This document shows, piece by piece, positions 41,034 through 49,449 of a stretch of 62,689 bases of DNA. Each line of letters begins with the position of its first letter. Position 1 is the stretch's first letter. The notes under the pieces are model-generated. The model saw only the letters and a program-made list of their open reading frames with translations, made no database searches and had not been told where the DNA came from. Source of the DNA: a virus; the IMG/VR virus record IMGVR_UViG_3300009506_000027, positions 1 to 62,689 of that record. One strand, given 5' to 3'. The position numbers and the translations under genes are program-made.

Positions 41034-43139
41034 ATGGCGAATCCAAATGGTGGACTGCATACTTGGAGGTTCTACCAGAACAATAACTCGGACCCGGATA
41101 GCTGCACCGCTATCGGAGCCGAGGGAAGCACCACCGAGAATATCACCCTCGACGTCCCCTTCATGGTCAGGATCGGGTCCTACAATGACTCGACCGCCAA
41201 TTTCAACACCACCGTTCAGCTTCGGTACAGGGTGGACGGTGGGGGGTGGAACAACGTCAGCGCGAGTTCGTCCAACGTCCGTATTTATGACGGCCAGCCT
41301 ACCGATGCTACGACCTGTGATACCCAGAACCTAAGCTCATACAGCACATTTACTTGGGAGTCGGACGGGTATTACGACGATGGCGACGGGCTGACCACCT
41401 CCATCGCTCACGCCAAAAACACCTTCTGGGAGGACCAGTGGTGCGTCGTTCTCCGCAGCGCGGAGTTGAGCGGCGGGGAGGCGATTGAGTTTGACGTGGT
41501 GTTCACTGGCGGGACGATGGATACGCCAGCGGATTACCCAGAGGTGCAGGCCGTCGCCGCGTCCTCTGATAGGAACGCCACCGGGGCTGTATCTCTGCCA
41601 TCCCTCACCGCTAGTGGGTCGGCAACCCATTCTCCACCCACCTTCAACGCCTCTGCCGCCCTGAGCCTACCGTCCCTGACGGCCTCGGGTGTGGCCGACT
41701 TCGGCCCGCCATTCTTTGCCACCGCCGCCCTGGCCCTCGCCGCGCTCACGGCTACTGGGACGGCAACGTTTTCTGCTGGGGCCAACGATGCGACCGCGTC
41801 CCTCAGTCTACCCGCTATCACGGCCTCCGGGACGGCAACGAACGCCGACCCGATCAAGCTATTTGATTCAACGTGGATTCCATCGGGCGGCGCAGATACA
41901 ACCAGACAGCTTACGATCCCGCCCGGACTGAGTGGTGCAGACTTCGTTGCTGGTAGAATTGAGGACACCGACAACCCCGCTGATGCGATCACGGGCGGCG
42001 AGGGTAAGTTCACGGAGTTTGAGTGGGCGATCACGCCCACGGCGGCTGCGGTAGGGAAGACGTGGAAGTTCCGTATCACCTTTGGCGGCACACCCGTCGA
42101 GTTCACCGTCACGCCGAAGCTGAGTGTCACGGCTGGGGTCAACCGGAACGCCACCGCTGCGCTCTCGCTGCCGCCACTGACTGCGTCGGGCACCGCGACC
42201 CACGCCCCACCCGAGTTCCAGGCCACGGCAGCGCTGGGCCTACCGGCACTTGCGGCTGCGGGAACGGCGACCCACGCGCCACCGGCAATGCAAGCGACGG
42301 CGGCGCTTTCGCTCCCATCGCTTACTGCGTCGGGTACAGCTACCCATGCCCCGCCTGAGTCCCAGGCCACTGCGAGCCTCACGCTTCCGGCCCTCGCTGC
42401 CTCGGGCACGGCCACACACGCTGCGCCCGAGTCCCAGGGGACGGCAAGCCTCACCCTCCCGGCCCTGGCCTCATCCGGGACGGCGACGTTTACCAAACCG
42501 ACCTTCGATGCCACGGCTGCGTTGTCGCTCCCCGCGCTTACCGCATCGGGTACGGCGACGCACGCCATTTCGCCCAGCGACGGGACCGCTGCCCTCACCT
42601 TGCCTGCGCTCACGGCGAGCGGGACGGCGACGCACGCTATCGCGGAACGCTCTGCGACGGCGGCGCTCACACTCCCAGCACTCACCGCATCTGGCACGGC
42701 GACGCACGCTATCTCCCCAAGCAACGCCACGGCGGCGCTCACACTCCCAGCACTGACGGCCACCGGCACGGCTACCCATACGCCGCCAGAGTTTCAGGCG
42801 ACTGCGGCCCTGTCCCTGCCAGCCGTCACGGCGTCCGGTGCCGCTACTCACACGCCACCAGAGTTCCAAGCTACGGCGACGCTCTCCCTGCCAGCGTTGA
42901 CGGCGAGTGGCACCGCCCTGTTCGATGTGCAGGAGCTTGAGGGATTCAGGTGGCGCGACGATGACAACAATGAAGCGAGCGCCACCTGGCTGGAATTGCA
43001 GGACGTCATTCATTCGTGCAGCCCGGACACGGAGCTTCGCCTGCGGCTATTGATCCAGATTCCTGCTGGCGGTGTGGTTCAGATTGAGTGCGCGGAGGAT
43101 GGAACGGAGGACTGGTTTGTTCTGGAGGGCCCGCCATGA
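41034..43139 (+). CDS. Repeat-rich fibre/adhesin protein A
   Basis: 701 residues. N-terminal domain about 1-175 (TWRFYQNNNSDPDSC ... FWEDQWCVVLRSAEL) is paralogous to that of the 43465 gene. Then four copies of a 24-residue repeat, an inserted domain (about 277-365, LFDSTWIPSGGADTT), eleven more repeats in tandem at 72-bp spacing, and the C-terminal domain of the previous gene (FRWRDDDNNEASATWL, CAEDGTEDW). Repeats would form a rigid beta rod. Confidence 0.7.
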   Translation: MANPNGGLHTWRFYQNNNSDPDSCTAIGAEGSTTENITLDVPFMVRIGSYNDSTANFNTTVQLRYRVDGGGWNNVSASSSNVRIYDGQPTDATTCDTQNLSSYSTFTWESDGYYDDGDGLTTSIAHAKNTFWEDQWCVVLRSAELSGGEAIEFDVVFTGGTMDTPADYPEVQAVAASSDRNATGAVSLPSLTASGSATHSPPTFNASAALSLPSLTASGVADFGPPFFATAALALAALTATGTATFSAGANDATASLSLPAITASGTATNADPIKLFDSTWIPSGGADTTRQLTIPPGLSGADFVAGRIEDTDNPADAITGGEGKFTEFEWAITPTAAAVGKTWKFRITFGGTPVEFTVTPKLSVTAGVNRNATAALSLPPLTASGTATHAPPEFQATAALGLPALAAAGTATHAPPAMQATAALSLPSLTASGTATHAPPESQATASLTLPALAASGTATHAAPESQGTASLTLPALASSGTATFTKPTFDATAALSLPALTASGTATHAISPSDGTAALTLPALTASGTATHAIAERSATAALTLPALTASGTATHAISPSNATAALTLPALTATGTATHTPPEFQATAALSLPAVTASGAATHTPPEFQATATLSLPALTASGTALFDVQELEGFRWRDDDNNEASATWLELQDVIHSCSPDTELRLRLLIQIPAGGVVQIECAEDGTEDWFVLEGPP

Positions 43140-43465
43140 GCGCCGTAACCTGGGCCTGGAAGATCGTCTATGAGATTCAAGATCCGGTCACGTCACACGA
43201 CTGTAAGCCGGAAGAAACCCCGGCGTGGGAGGTCCTGGCTATTGGACAGCCTGGTGTAGACTACCGCGACCTCGTACACAACGAGCGCTACTACATCTAC
43301 CGTGAGGACAAGGGGTTCTGGACGGGCCATGACTTTATTGGCCTGATTGACCAGTTGGTACACTTCGCCCATTTGGTCAGGGCGGTGCGTGTCGGGAGGG
43401 ACACGCTGAACAGCACGATGAAGAAGACGGTGGAAGACCTCGGCGTGGAAATGCGAGGTAAATAA
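43136..43465 (+). CDS. Hypothetical protein between the repeat adhesins (109 aa)
   Basis: From MSAVTWAWKIVYEIQDP (43136), coupled by ATGA to the upstream gene and by TAATG to the next. Aromatic-rich with a helical C-terminus (DTLNSTMKKTVEDLGVEMR). No repeats. It could be a fibre chaperone or a structural partner of the adhesins; position is the only hint. Confidence 0.6.
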   Translation: MSAVTWAWKIVYEIQDPVTSHDCKPEETPAWEVLAIGQPGVDYRDLVHNERYYIYREDKGFWTGHDFIGLIDQLVHFAHLVRAVRVGRDTLNSTMKKTVEDLGVEMRGK

Positions 43466-46035
43466 TGGCTACTCCGAATACTGGTCAGCACACATGGAGG
43501 TTCCAGGAGAACGACAATGCGTCGGTGAACTCCTGTTCATTCCGTGGTGCCGAGGGCAGTACAACGGAAACAGCCATACTCGACACGCCATTCATCATCC
43601 GGATAGCCCGATGGAATGACACCAGCGCCAACTATTCGGGCACCCACAAGCTCCAATATCGGAAGAACGGTGGTACGTGGACTGACGTGACTGGAAGTAG
43701 TTCCAACGTCCGCGTCTACGACGGCTCTCCTACGGATACGGAAGCGTGTTCTCAACTGCTGTCCAGCTATTCAACCTACTCCTTCGATTCGGACGGCAGC
43801 TACGACGACGGCGACGGGGTTGTGACCTCGGTGTCCCACCCCAAGACCAATTTCTGGGAGGACGCCTGGTGCGTAACGTTGCGCTCTGCTGAAATGAGCG
43901 CCAGCGATTATGTAGAGTTCAGGTCCGTACCCGACAACGGAACCACCACCACTGAAAGCTCCTTCGCCAAGATCACGGCGACAGCGGCCAGCATTGACAG
44001 CAACGGGACGGCAGCGCTGAGCCTGCCATCCCTGACGGCCAGTGGTACCGCCACCCATTCACCGCCTACGTTCAACGCATCGGCGGCGCTGAGCCTGCCA
44101 GCCCTCGCGGCCAGCGGCACCGCAACCTTCCAGTCAGTACACAACGCTACGGCGTCCCTTTCGCTGTCGGCGCTGTCGGCTTCAGGCGCAGCGACTCATA
44201 CCCCGCCAGAGTTCCAGGCCACCGCTGCGCTCTCGCTGCCGTCGCTCACCGCGTCTGGCGCTGCGTCCAAGGGTGGATATTTCGCGGTGGCGGCACTCGC
44301 GCTCGCGGCGCTGACTGCCAGCGGGACAGCTACCAGCGCCCCTCCGGGGAATAACGCCACCGCCAACCTGTCTCTCCCTGCCCTGACAGCATCGGGCACG
44401 GCCTCCAGGGAGGGCGGGTACAACGCCACCGCCGCGATCAGCCTCCCCGCGCTTACTGCTGGTGGAACGGCTACCTTCGCAACGGTCCAGGCGTTCAACG
44501 CCTCGGCATCCATTTCCCTGGCAGCGCTTACCGCCAGCGGCACCTCCACCGAACTCGACCCGATCAGGCTGTTTGATTCCACATGGATTCCCTCCGGGGG
44601 CGCTGATACCACGGCGCAGTTAACGCCACCGGAGGGAATGGACACTGGGGATTTCAGCGCAGGCCGGATTGAGGATCTGGACAACCCCTCCGACTCTATC
44701 GCGTCAAGCGTCGGCTATACGGAAATGGAGTGGGCGGTCAGGGCCGAGACTCCATCTGCCGGGAAGACGTGGAAGTTCCGGGTGAGGGTCAACGGCGTGA
44801 TCGTGCCACTGGCGGTCACGCCAAAGCTCGCAGTCGGTGAGGGCTTCAGCGGCACCGCATCACTGAGCCTACCGTCACTCGCTGCATCCGGTACCGCCAC
44901 GTTCGTCAAGCCCGAGGTGCAGGCTACCGCCGCGCTCTCACTCCCGGCGCTGACGGCGTCCGGGACTGCGACCCACGCACCACCGGCATCCAACGCAACC
45001 GCCGCGCTCTCACTCCCGGCGCTGACGGTAAGCGGGACGGCGACGTTTGAGTCCGGTGAGATTACAGCTACCGCTGCCCTGACGCTCCCGGCCCTGACCG
45101 CGAGCGGGACAGCGACGTTCGTTAAGCCAGAGGTACAAGCGACGGCAGCGCTCTCGCTCCCGGCGCTGACGGTGTCGGGGACAGCCACCCATACACCGCC
45201 CGAGTTCAGCGCCACTGCCACTATCACGCTTCCGGCGCTGGCGGTGAGTGGAACCGCGACGTTCGTAAAGCCAGAGGTGCAGGCGACGGCGTCCCTGGAT
45301 CTCCCGGCCCTGACGGCGTCGGGTACCGCGACACATATCGTTGCCGACAACGTAGGTACGGCAGACATTCGCCTCCCGGCCCTGACCGCGTCGGGGACCG
45401 CGACCTTCCCCCACCAGCGGGGCAGTGCGGCTGTGGCGCTACCGGCTCTCTCAGCTACGGGCGCTGCAACATTCGTCAAACCGGAAATTACCGGGACCGC
45501 CGCAGTCAGCCTGCCCGCACTGGTCGCTTCGGGTACGGCAAGGAAGTTCCAAGCTACTGGTAGCGTCACGCTTCCGGCACTAACGGCCACCGGAACCGCC
45601 ACTTCCACACCGCCTGAGTTCAACGCCACAGGAAATGTGGCGCTACCTTCCCTCACCGCCTCCGGTACGGCGCAAAGGCCCTACCTGGGGTCTGCCGCCC
45701 TCGCCCTACCAGCCCTCACGGCTGCGGGTACGGCAACCTATTCTTCGGGGACGAACAACGCGACGGCAGAGATCACCCTGCCAGCCATCGCGGCCTCGGG
45801 GACGGTTTCCACCGACCACTCCGCTGGCAGACCCCTGGACGTGGACGCGGAGATCCGGCACGATTTGGACGTGTCGGCTGGGGTTCAGCATGACCTGGAT
45901 GTAGACGTTACCGGAACCATCAGACACGACCTGAAGGTTGACGCTTCAATTATTCAGGACCTAACTGTGGATCTTACCATCAAGCATGACCTAGATTTAA
46001 CGGGAGAACTGAGGAGCCAGGACGATGACAGCTAA
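43465..46035 (+). CDS. Repeat-rich fibre/adhesin protein B
   Basis: 856 residues, paralogue of the 41034 gene: same N-terminal domain (TWRFQENDNASVNSC), eight 24-residue repeats, the same inserted domain (LFDSTWIPSGGADTT), then fourteen repeats. The C-terminus differs: short repeats of the type IRHDLDV / VQHDLDV / IKHDLDL (about 790-845) end it instead of the FRWRDDDNN domain. Virion surface function is inferred from the repeats and the neighbourhood. Confidence 0.7.
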   Translation: MATPNTGQHTWRFQENDNASVNSCSFRGAEGSTTETAILDTPFIIRIARWNDTSANYSGTHKLQYRKNGGTWTDVTGSSSNVRVYDGSPTDTEACSQLLSSYSTYSFDSDGSYDDGDGVVTSVSHPKTNFWEDAWCVTLRSAEMSASDYVEFRSVPDNGTTTTESSFAKITATAASIDSNGTAALSLPSLTASGTATHSPPTFNASAALSLPALAASGTATFQSVHNATASLSLSALSASGAATHTPPEFQATAALSLPSLTASGAASKGGYFAVAALALAALTASGTATSAPPGNNATANLSLPALTASGTASREGGYNATAAISLPALTAGGTATFATVQAFNASASISLAALTASGTSTELDPIRLFDSTWIPSGGADTTAQLTPPEGMDTGDFSAGRIEDLDNPSDSIASSVGYTEMEWAVRAETPSAGKTWKFRVRVNGVIVPLAVTPKLAVGEGFSGTASLSLPSLAASGTATFVKPEVQATAALSLPALTASGTATHAPPASNATAALSLPALTVSGTATFESGEITATAALTLPALTASGTATFVKPEVQATAALSLPALTVSGTATHTPPEFSATATITLPALAVSGTATFVKPEVQATASLDLPALTASGTATHIVADNVGTADIRLPALTASGTATFPHQRGSAAVALPALSATGAATFVKPEITGTAAVSLPALVASGTARKFQATGSVTLPALTATGTATSTPPEFNATGNVALPSLTASGTAQRPYLGSAALALPALTAAGTATYSSGTNNATAEITLPAIAASGTVSTDHSAGRPLDVDAEIRHDLDVSAGVQHDLDVDVTGTIRHDLKVDASIIQDLTVDLTIKHDLDLTGELRSQDDDS

Positions 46036-46342
46036 CCCATTGACGCTGAAATACAAGTCGGACGGCACGTTGGTCCTGACTGCTAAGTATCTGGACGGGA
46101 GCGAGGTATGGCAGAACCTCCTTGGGGCGACCATCAATGTGACCCTCGTGGAGCAGGGTGTTGAGATTCAAGCAGCAGCAGCGGCGACGGAGATCGGGGA
46201 CGGGGTGTACGAACTGGACCTTCCCTATGATCTGAACGTTGAGCCAGACGCCGTCGTGACGGCGCAGGTGGAGGTGATCGCAGCCGGTGGGTCGCGCACC
46301 TACGCTGAGATCAAGCTGAAGATCACCACGGACAAGGATTAG
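46025..46342 (+). CDS. Hypothetical beta-rich virion protein (105 aa)
   Basis: Starts in the last codons of the adhesin gene. A compact beta protein (GTLVLTAKYLDGSEVWQNLLG, IEVIAAGGSRTYAEIKLKI-like pattern), resembling small baseplate or fibre-support proteins with an Ig-like fold. It ends the fibre group. Confidence 0.6.
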   Translation: MTANPLTLKYKSDGTLVLTAKYLDGSEVWQNLLGATINVTLVEQGVEIQAAAAATEIGDGVYELDLPYDLNVEPDAVVTAQVEVIAAGGSRTYAEIKLKITTDKD

Positions 46343-46344
46343 TC

Positions 46345-46824
46345 ATGCCACAATTTGGCACGGCGTCCAAGGGCAAGCTCATTACTTGCCACCCGCTCCT
46401 CCGTGAGATCGCCTACCTCGGGATCCGCTACTGGGACTACACCATTGTCCATGGGTTCCGGGGCGAGGAGCTTCAGAACGAACTCCTGGCGCAGGGTATG
46501 ACAACCAAAGCCTGGCCCGAGAGCCTGCACAATCATCTATCGGATCAGGACGACGTGGACGGGGGGTACGCCAGCGACCTGGGTGTACCCCTTTCTCTTG
46601 CCTTCGATTTCGCACCGTGGTACCCCGTGGTGCCGCACATCCGGTGGAGGAACTCGGATGAGTTCTACCACATGGCTGGACTGATTATCGGAATGTCGGA
46701 AGACTACCTGAACGAGCGCGGGTTCTGGCTGCGCTATGGCGGGGATTGGGACGACGACCAGGACCTCCACGACCAAACCTTCCTGGACCTCGGCCACCTT
46801 GAATTGAGGCGCATCGGTACATGA
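46345..46824 (+). CDS. Endolysin, M15-family peptidase
   Basis: 159 residues. Zinc ligands of an M15 (VanY/L-alanyl-D-glutamate) peptidase: His62 in PESLHNH, Asp88 in LAFDFAPW, His151 in DLGHLEL, with catalytic Glu153 near. Unlike usual SxHxxGxAxD spacing, about 25 residues separate His62 and Asp88, an insertion rich in Asp and Gly. No signal peptide, so a holin is needed. It cleaves peptide cross-bridges of peptidoglycan. Confidence 0.85.
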   Translation: MPQFGTASKGKLITCHPLLREIAYLGIRYWDYTIVHGFRGEELQNELLAQGMTTKAWPESLHNHLSDQDDVDGGYASDLGVPLSLAFDFAPWYPVVPHIRWRNSDEFYHMAGLIIGMSEDYLNERGFWLRYGGDWDDDQDLHDQTFLDLGHLELRRIGT

Positions 46825-47519
46825 ACTGGATGAAGATGTTGGAAGTGCTGAAACGACCAGTGCTTCCGGGCGGCAAGCCTGTGATCGTGGCGGTGGTTGC
46901 TGCCATGCTCGTCCTCACGTCGTTCGTCGGGTATCTCTTCGGGAAAAATAGGGTGCCCAACACAGTGGAGCGGGTGGTGGTGAGGGAAGTGACCAGCAGG
47001 GAAATGCAGCAGGAGTTGGAGGGCCTTCGCCTGAAAAACGAGGGCCTGTTGGCACGTATCAGGGGGATGGTGGAGGTAGGGCCGGAAGAGATCCTGAACC
47101 AAGATGAGCCCGTCGTGGGGTGCCCGGAGCAGGCGATTACGGAAGTGCGCATCGCCCCGTTCCGGTTCGCAACCTACGGGCGCATGACGATGTTGGACAC
47201 GGACTCTGCCACCCTGCAACCCACTTATCAGCTATCCCTCCTGAAGAACGTGGACGTGAGCCGTTGCACGGAGTTCTACTTCAACGGCGAGGAGTTCATC
47301 TGTGACACCCCGCGTCTTGGTGTCCTGGACCTCTTCTTCTATGGGCACGCGGTCTATGATCCAGCCCACGCCCCATCCGACCAGCGCTTCTTGGACGCTG
47401 GCGTCGGGATCCGGTGGCAAAGGTGGCCCGCCTCGCGGTGGAAGATTGAGGCGGCGTATGACGTCAACGGATGGTTCACCCTGGGACTCAGGAGGGAGTT
47501 CAGGATTCTCGGCAAATGA
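46821..47519 (+). CDS. Membrane-anchored protein with coiled-coil (spanin-like position)
   Basis: 232 residues, coupled to the endolysin by ATGA. Membrane segment at about 20-40 (VIVAVVAAMLVLTSFVGYLF), coiled-coil about 50-85 (SREMQQELEGLRLKNEGLLARI), then a C-terminal beta-rich domain of 140 residues ending WFTLGLRREFRILGK. An i-spanin has this N-terminal layout and gene position, but not so large a C-terminal domain. The role in lysis is inferred. Confidence 0.55.
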   Translation: MNWMKMLEVLKRPVLPGGKPVIVAVVAAMLVLTSFVGYLFGKNRVPNTVERVVVREVTSREMQQELEGLRLKNEGLLARIRGMVEVGPEEILNQDEPVVGCPEQAITEVRIAPFRFATYGRMTMLDTDSATLQPTYQLSLLKNVDVSRCTEFYFNGEEFICDTPRLGVLDLFFYGHAVYDPAHAPSDQRFLDAGVGIRWQRWPASRWKIEAAYDVNGWFTLGLRREFRILGK

Positions 47520-47531
47520 CCTGGAGGGGCG

Positions 47532-48779
47532 ATGCCGAAAATCTACAATAGGAAATGTGACTTTTGCGGCACGAAATACAAAAACGCGAGCGAGCATTTT
47601 TGCAGTAGGGAGTGCTATAATGCCTACCGCGCCGCACAAGCCAGAGGGAACACTGGAAAGAATCTCTACCCGTTCCCGGAACCAGAGGTAGAGATTGATA
47701 TTCTCGGGGACCGTGGGACACTCAGGATAGAGGGATCGGTCAGGATCAACACCCCGGAGGCGCTGTGGGCCAAGGCAGACCTGGATCCGCAGGAGTGGGA
47801 GTTCGTTGACGGTTTCTACAAGAGCTATGAGGGGTTCCTGAAGGACAGTGACGGGAATCCGGTAGTCGTCCCGATGTTCAGCGTGACCGTCAAGTTCAGG
47901 AGGAGGCTCCTCAACTTCTTCGACCTGAAGCCGAACATCCTGAAGATCGTGAGGCCCAAGTTACCGAAGTCATTCCCCGACCACTACACCAGCGTCCACT
48001 ACTCCGACCTCCACTTTCCCTACCACTCTCCCCGAGCCCTCAACATACTCTATCAGATATTGGACCTCACCCAGCCGGAACTGGTGGTGGATCACGGCGA
48101 CACGATGGATTGTCACGCGATCTCCAAGTATGAAAAGGATCCAAACGCCAGGGTGACGATGGGCGAGGAGGTGAAGATGGCCTCCGCTCACCACGGTACG
48201 GTCCACGCCATCACCCCGACCGCCAAGCACGTTTGGCTCCTGGGCAACCACGAGGACAGGCTGCGCCGCCTCATCTGGAGCATCGCGGACAATCGCGCTG
48301 CCGGGGAGCTTCTGACCCTTGGGCCCGTCATCGAAGCCCTCCGATGGAGCAACCTGGTGGGCGTAGGGGACCTGGGGTGGGAGATCATTGAGTACCCGGA
48401 CCACAAGCTCATTCATAACCGCCTGATTCTGAAGCACGGCGACGTGGTACGGGCCGGAAGCGGGAAGACAGCCAAGGCCGAGTACGATAAGTACCGCAAG
48501 AGTGGAATGTCCGGCCACTCCCACAGGATAGGATACTTCGGTCAGCGTGATTACAACGGTACCCACGGGTGGTGGGAGATCGGTATGCTGGGGAGGATCG
48601 AACACCGATACGTTTCGTGGGCCGACTGGTTACAGGGCCTCGCCGTCGTCACCTGGACCCCAGACCATAAGAAGTTTGCTGTGGAACAGATCCACATTTT
48701 GGAAGGGAAGTGCTATTTCCGTGGGAACCGCCTGGAGGGGGACTCCACCTCCTTCGATGACCCCCTGGTAGGTGATTGA
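47532..48779 (+). CDS. Metallophosphoesterase with N-terminal zinc finger
   Basis: 415 residues. N-terminal zinc finger CDFCGTKYKNASEHFCSREC (8-27). Calcineurin-like core from about 155: SDLHFPYH, DHGDTMDCH, LLGNHEDRLRRL, LKHGDVV, SGHSHRIGYF, that is, the metal ligands D, H, D, N, H and H in order. Such phage proteins may act on nucleic acids or nucleotides. The finger suggests nucleic-acid binding. Confidence 0.85.
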   Translation: MPKIYNRKCDFCGTKYKNASEHFCSRECYNAYRAAQARGNTGKNLYPFPEPEVEIDILGDRGTLRIEGSVRINTPEALWAKADLDPQEWEFVDGFYKSYEGFLKDSDGNPVVVPMFSVTVKFRRRLLNFFDLKPNILKIVRPKLPKSFPDHYTSVHYSDLHFPYHSPRALNILYQILDLTQPELVVDHGDTMDCHAISKYEKDPNARVTMGEEVKMASAHHGTVHAITPTAKHVWLLGNHEDRLRRLIWSIADNRAAGELLTLGPVIEALRWSNLVGVGDLGWEIIEYPDHKLIHNRLILKHGDVVRAGSGKTAKAEYDKYRKSGMSGHSHRIGYFGQRDYNGTHGWWEIGMLGRIEHRYVSWADWLQGLAVVTWTPDHKKFAVEQIHILEGKCYFRGNRLEGDSTSFDDPLVGD

Positions 48780-48804
48780 CTTTCTCCCGTTAGCATGATA
48801 ACGT
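48776..48804 (+). promoter_or_regulatory. Promoter and operator of the HTH gene
   Basis: -35 TTGACT (48776-48781), 17 bp, -10 TAACGT (48799-48804). The dyad GTTAGCATGATAAC (48789-48802) overlaps the -10, matching the integrase-promoter operator in both half-sites. Start of transcription about 27 nt before the HTH gene. Autoregulation is likely. Confidence 0.6.
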
Positions 48805-48837
48805 AGTAGACACCATTAACCTTGGACGGGGGAGAGA

Positions 48838-49125
48838 ATGTCCGACTACTACGAACAGCAGGCCAAAACGATCCGTACCATTGAGAACTCCGTCCAGTCC
48901 GGGTTCACCCTGAGTGAGACAATCAGGATGCTACTCGGCATTTCTTTTTCGGAGTTCTCCAAGAACACGGGCCTCAAACAGGAAGAGATTTCCATGTGCC
49001 TGCTCGGCTACCCAGGACGGGAACTGCCGAAGGTGAGGAAGGCCCTGGCTCGAAAGCTGGGGCTGAAACTGGAACAGATGAACGACCTGATTTCCAGGTA
49101 CTCCAGAGAACCACAATTCGATTAG
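48838..49125 (+). CDS. HTH transcriptional regulator (Cro/CI-like)
   Basis: 95 residues. Helix-turn-helix of the XRE type at about 24-70: TLSETIRMLLGISFSEFSKNTGLKQEEISMCLLGYPGRELPKV in outline, with the recognition helix near QEEISMCLL. It has no dimerisation or cleavage domain, so it is Cro-like. It stands under a promoter with a GTTA-N6-TAAC operator and is the obvious candidate to bind the related sites at 55348, 62474 and 8638. Confidence 0.75.
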   Translation: MSDYYEQQAKTIRTIENSVQSGFTLSETIRMLLGISFSEFSKNTGLKQEEISMCLLGYPGRELPKVRKALARKLGLKLEQMNDLISRYSREPQFD

Positions 49126-49134
49126 GGGGAACCT

Positions 49135-49449
49135 ATGCGTAAGCTGATGCTTCGCATCAAGCGGTGGATTGTCTCCTGGCGTGACTACCTATTGCTCTCT
49201 TTCGCCTGGTGGGTAGCCCGCAGATACGACGGTACGATTGTGCGCTACCCGCACCTGAGCTACGCCACGGCCAAAACCATCGAACTTCAGGAATACGTCA
49301 GAGTCAGCGGCCACCTGAATACCGTGAGCGGGAGGAGGCCGAACGCAGTCAGAAGGCTGAACAAGGACCTCGAAAGCATCGCTGATACCCTGACACGATT
49401 CTTCCTCGTCCCTGGTGGTACAGACTGGGGGCTCCCCAGTGACGATTAG
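49135..49449 (+). CDS. Hypothetical basic protein (104 aa)
   Basis: GGGGGAACCT before the ATG. Basic, Trp-rich N-terminus (MRKLMLRIKRWIVSWRDYLLLSFAWWVARR; possibly membrane-associated) then a helical C-terminal part (RRLNKDLESIADTLTRFF). Overlaps the exonuclease gene slightly. Function unknown. Confidence 0.6.
   Translation: MRKLMLRIKRWIVSWRDYLLLSFAWWVARRYDGTIVRYPHLSYATAKTIELQEYVRVSGHLNTVSGRRPNAVRRLNKDLESIADTLTRFFLVPGGTDWGLPSDD

Noticed and set aside
41534-42769. 411-codon minus-strand frame with VPDAVSAGSVSAAV-type repeats
   Set aside because: It is the antisense shadow of the 72-bp repeats of the adhesin gene. The regular, GC-rich repeat keeps several frames open; there is no ribosome site.
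44715-45656. 313-codon minus-strand repeat frame
   Set aside because: Same cause: antisense of the repeats in the 43465 gene.
40679-45820. CRISPR array
   Set aside because: The repeats are coding, in frame, contiguous and diverged; there are no unique spacers of constant length and no cas genes.
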